A model generated the notes under the pieces. That model did not search any database. It had not been told where the DNA came from and saw nothing but the letters and a program-made list of their open reading frames with translations. A DNA stretch of 64,000 nucleotides from positions 182,612 through 246,611 of the forward strand of contig JAHJUE010000019.1 of assembly GCA_018829205.1 (NCBI GenBank). Reading direction: 5' to 3'. Shown one piece after another: positions 62,513 through 64,000 of the stretch. Origin of the DNA: Bacteroidota bacterium (GTDB lineage: Bacteria; Bacteroidota; Ignavibacteria; Ignavibacteriales; Melioribacteraceae). The position numbers were made by a program, and so were the translations under genes. The number at the start of each line of letters is the position of its first letter. Within the stretch, counting starts at the first letter, position 1.

Positions 62513-63445
62513 TCAATTTGTAGTAAGCTGCCTGAACACATCCTCAAGTTTTGTTTCAATTGGAGTAAGTTCGCCGAGCACCCATCCTTTACTTACACAA
62601 AGATTAAAAATATTTCTTTTTGAAGACAAACCTTCTTTACTATTAATTAAAAACATATTTCCCGAATCAGGGATTATATCTACCAAAGCGACTGATTCCA
62701 AATTCTGTAAAGAAGAAATAATTTCATTTTTATCCGGCGCATCATTAATTTCTATTTTTAAAATTTCCTGTCCCTGCGATTGTTTTCTGAGAATATCCGC
62801 CGTACCGTCGGCTACAATTTTTCCGTTATTAATAATAAGAATTCTATCGCATGTGGCTTCTACTTCGGGTAGAATGTGTGTGCTTAATATTACTGTTTTT
62901 TCTCTTCCGAGTTCTTTTATAAGCTTTCTGATTTCAACAATCTGATTAGGATCAAGACCAGCAGTAGGTTCATCGAGAATAAGTATCTCAGGGTCGTGTA
63001 TCATCGCCTGAGCGAGCCCTACACGCTGTCTATAGCCCTTTGACAGTTCATTTATCTTCTTATGCTTCTCAACGTCCAATCCGCATACCTGCACCATCTC
63101 AACAATTCTGGAATGAATTTTATGTTTTTCAACTCCCTGCAGCTCTGCTGCGAATTTCAGGTATTCGAGAACAGGCATATCCTGATAAAGAGGGTTGCTT
63201 TCGGGGAGATAACCGATTTTCTTTTTTATTTCATCCTGATTTTCGTGTATATCATAATTTCCTATTCTTACGGTTCCGTCGGAGGGAGCCATGAAACAAG
63301 TGATTATTTTCATGGTGGTTGTTTTCCCCGCGCCGTTTGGACCGAGGAATCCTAAAATTTCACCGGTTTTAACTTCAAACGAGATATTATCAATTGCTTT
63401 CTGCGAATAGTATTTTTTGGTAAGGTTTTCAACTACAATATTCAT
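62513..63445 (-). CDS. gldA: GldA-like ABC transporter ATP-binding protein
   Basis: The 310-residue ATPase has Walker A GPNGAGKTT, the signature LSKGYRQRVGLAQA, Walker B ILILDEPTAGLDP and the switch His in STHILPEVE. The C-terminal 90 residues are the extra domain found in GldA/NodI-type ATPases. It supplies energy for the GldFG-like complex encoded downstream. It is the first gene of the operon; the region upstream (63446-64000) contains only repeats. Confidence 0.92.
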   Translation of the reverse strand: MNIVVENLTKKYYSQKAIDNISFEVKTGEILGFLGPNGAGKTTTMKIITCFMAPSDGTVRIGNYDIHENQDEIKKKIGYLPESNPLYQDMPVLEYLKFAAELQGVEKHKIHSRIVEMVQVCGLDVEKHKKINELSKGYRQRVGLAQAMIHDPEILILDEPTAGLDPNQIVEIRKLIKELGREKTVILSTHILPEVEATCDRILIINNGKIVADGTADILRKQSQGQEILKIEINDAPDKNEIISSLQNLESVALVDIIPDSGNMFLINSKEGLSSKRNIFNLCVSKGWVLGELTPIETKLEDVFRQLTTN

Positions 63446-64000
63446 ACTGTAACAATATTATTTGACATAAGTTTTTATGATCGATAAAACACTTGCTAAT
63501 TTATAAAAATCTTGGTTTTTATAAAATAGTTTTTGAAAAAGGTTTCAAAATTTTTCATCCGATTAGAAATATTTTGGCATCAATTCTAATTTATTTTTGT
63601 TTCGCTCCTAGTGGAGCTTTTGATTGAGATGCAACATCTGCTTACTAATATGACGCCGCGCTGCGGCTAGTAGATGATACGTTTGTAGATGTATATAATT
63701 TCTTGTTCAAGCTGCGGAGCAGCGCTACATTTGTAAATAAATCATAAAAATGAATTGAGGGCCTCAAAGAGTCGATACATTTTTTTCTAAGCCTATATCT
63801 AATACTGAGTAATTTTTGTTTCGCTCCTAGCGGAGCTTTGGATTATTAATTAACATTTAGTTACTAATATATCGCCGCGCTGCGGCTTGCAAATAATACG
63901 CTTAGGTGAAAGTGTAAATATTTTTTATTACTTATATTTATTTAAATATTATAATTCACATAAATTAATCAATAGTGTCAAACAGCTGCGGAGCAGCGAC
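63446..64000. repeat. Non-coding region with paired palindromic repeats
   Basis: No gene seen. Three GC-rich palindromes occur twice: GTTTCGCTCCTAGYGGAGC (63599 and 63818), GCCGCGCTGCGGC (63655 and 63874) and GCTGCGGAGCAGCG (63711 and 63985). The first two pairs share a 219-base offset and the third is offset by 274, so there are two copies of a composite element, the second carrying an extra 55 bases. The last copy runs to the window edge. Confidence 0.7.

Noticed and set aside
1..64000. CRISPR array, prophage structural genes, insertion sequence with transposase, or integrase
   Set aside because: I found no regularly spaced direct repeats, no phage genes, no transposase and no recombinase in the window. 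The island claim therefore rests on the tRNA fragment and gene content only.

Overview
The window looks like chromosome from an AT-rich member of the Ignavibacteria / Bacteroidota-Chlorobi group. The evidence is a secreted protein ending in a type IX secretion sorting domain with the NYPNPFNPST motif typical of that group, a Gld-type ABC transporter with a DUF4340 partner, and AGGAGG-type ribosome sites in a very AT-rich background. This is inference from families; there is no rRNA or complete tRNA to fix the taxon.

The window has three parts. (1) Positions 1 to about 33,000 are a metal handling and efflux region: YHS-domain proteins and a stand-alone HydE-like radical SAM enzyme (0.9-2.8 kb), small His-rich or membrane peptides and a CopB-type ATPase (2.9-7.9 kb), a mercury module (merR, a 46-aa Cys peptide, merTP, a thioredoxin-like protein, 7.9-9.6 kb), a CopA-type ATPase with a cupredoxin (10.2-13.3 kb), a ZraSR-like sigma-54 two-component system beside a Zn/Cd-type ATPase (17.2-22.3 kb), and a CusCBA/CzcCBA-type RND pump with a PII-like protein and an ArsR/SmtB repressor (25.9-32.5 kb). 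(2) Positions about 32,600 to 48,900 are a defence island: an HsdR remnant, a HEPN-motif protein paired with a PD-(D/E)XK/SEC-C protein, a complete type I restriction system (hsdM, hsdS, hsdR) interrupted by a HigBA-type toxin-antitoxin pair and a DUF488 gene pair, and an AbiE-type toxin-antitoxin operon. (3) From about 52 kb onward lie chromosomal genes: a methyltransferase, cheW, a SirB1-like gene, a DUF255 thioredoxin-domain gene and the Gld-like ABC operon.

The boundary is visible. Positions 49158-49202 match the 3' part of a tRNA-Asp(GTC) gene without its 5' half, which is what an integrating element leaves at its far end. Orientation puts the island to the left, so the intact tRNA and any integrase should lie outside the window. 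A further 2.5-kb stretch (49.2-51.8 kb) lies between two degenerate copies of an approximately 115-bp repeat and holds small unknown genes and a hairpin-dense non-coding region.

Regulation can be read in places. Six -24/-12 type sites with identical spacing (TGGYAY, five bases, then a TTG-like element) lie upstream of small metal genes and fit a sigma-54 regulon that the ZraR-like activator could drive. A MerR dyad lies inside a long-spacer promoter, an SmtB-type 12-2-12 operator precedes the arsR gene, paired TTTACC-N5-GGTAAA operators precede higBA, and two identical 18-bp palindromes precede the abiE operon. Two genes appear to begin at non-standard codons (ATT at 3930, ACG at 42936).
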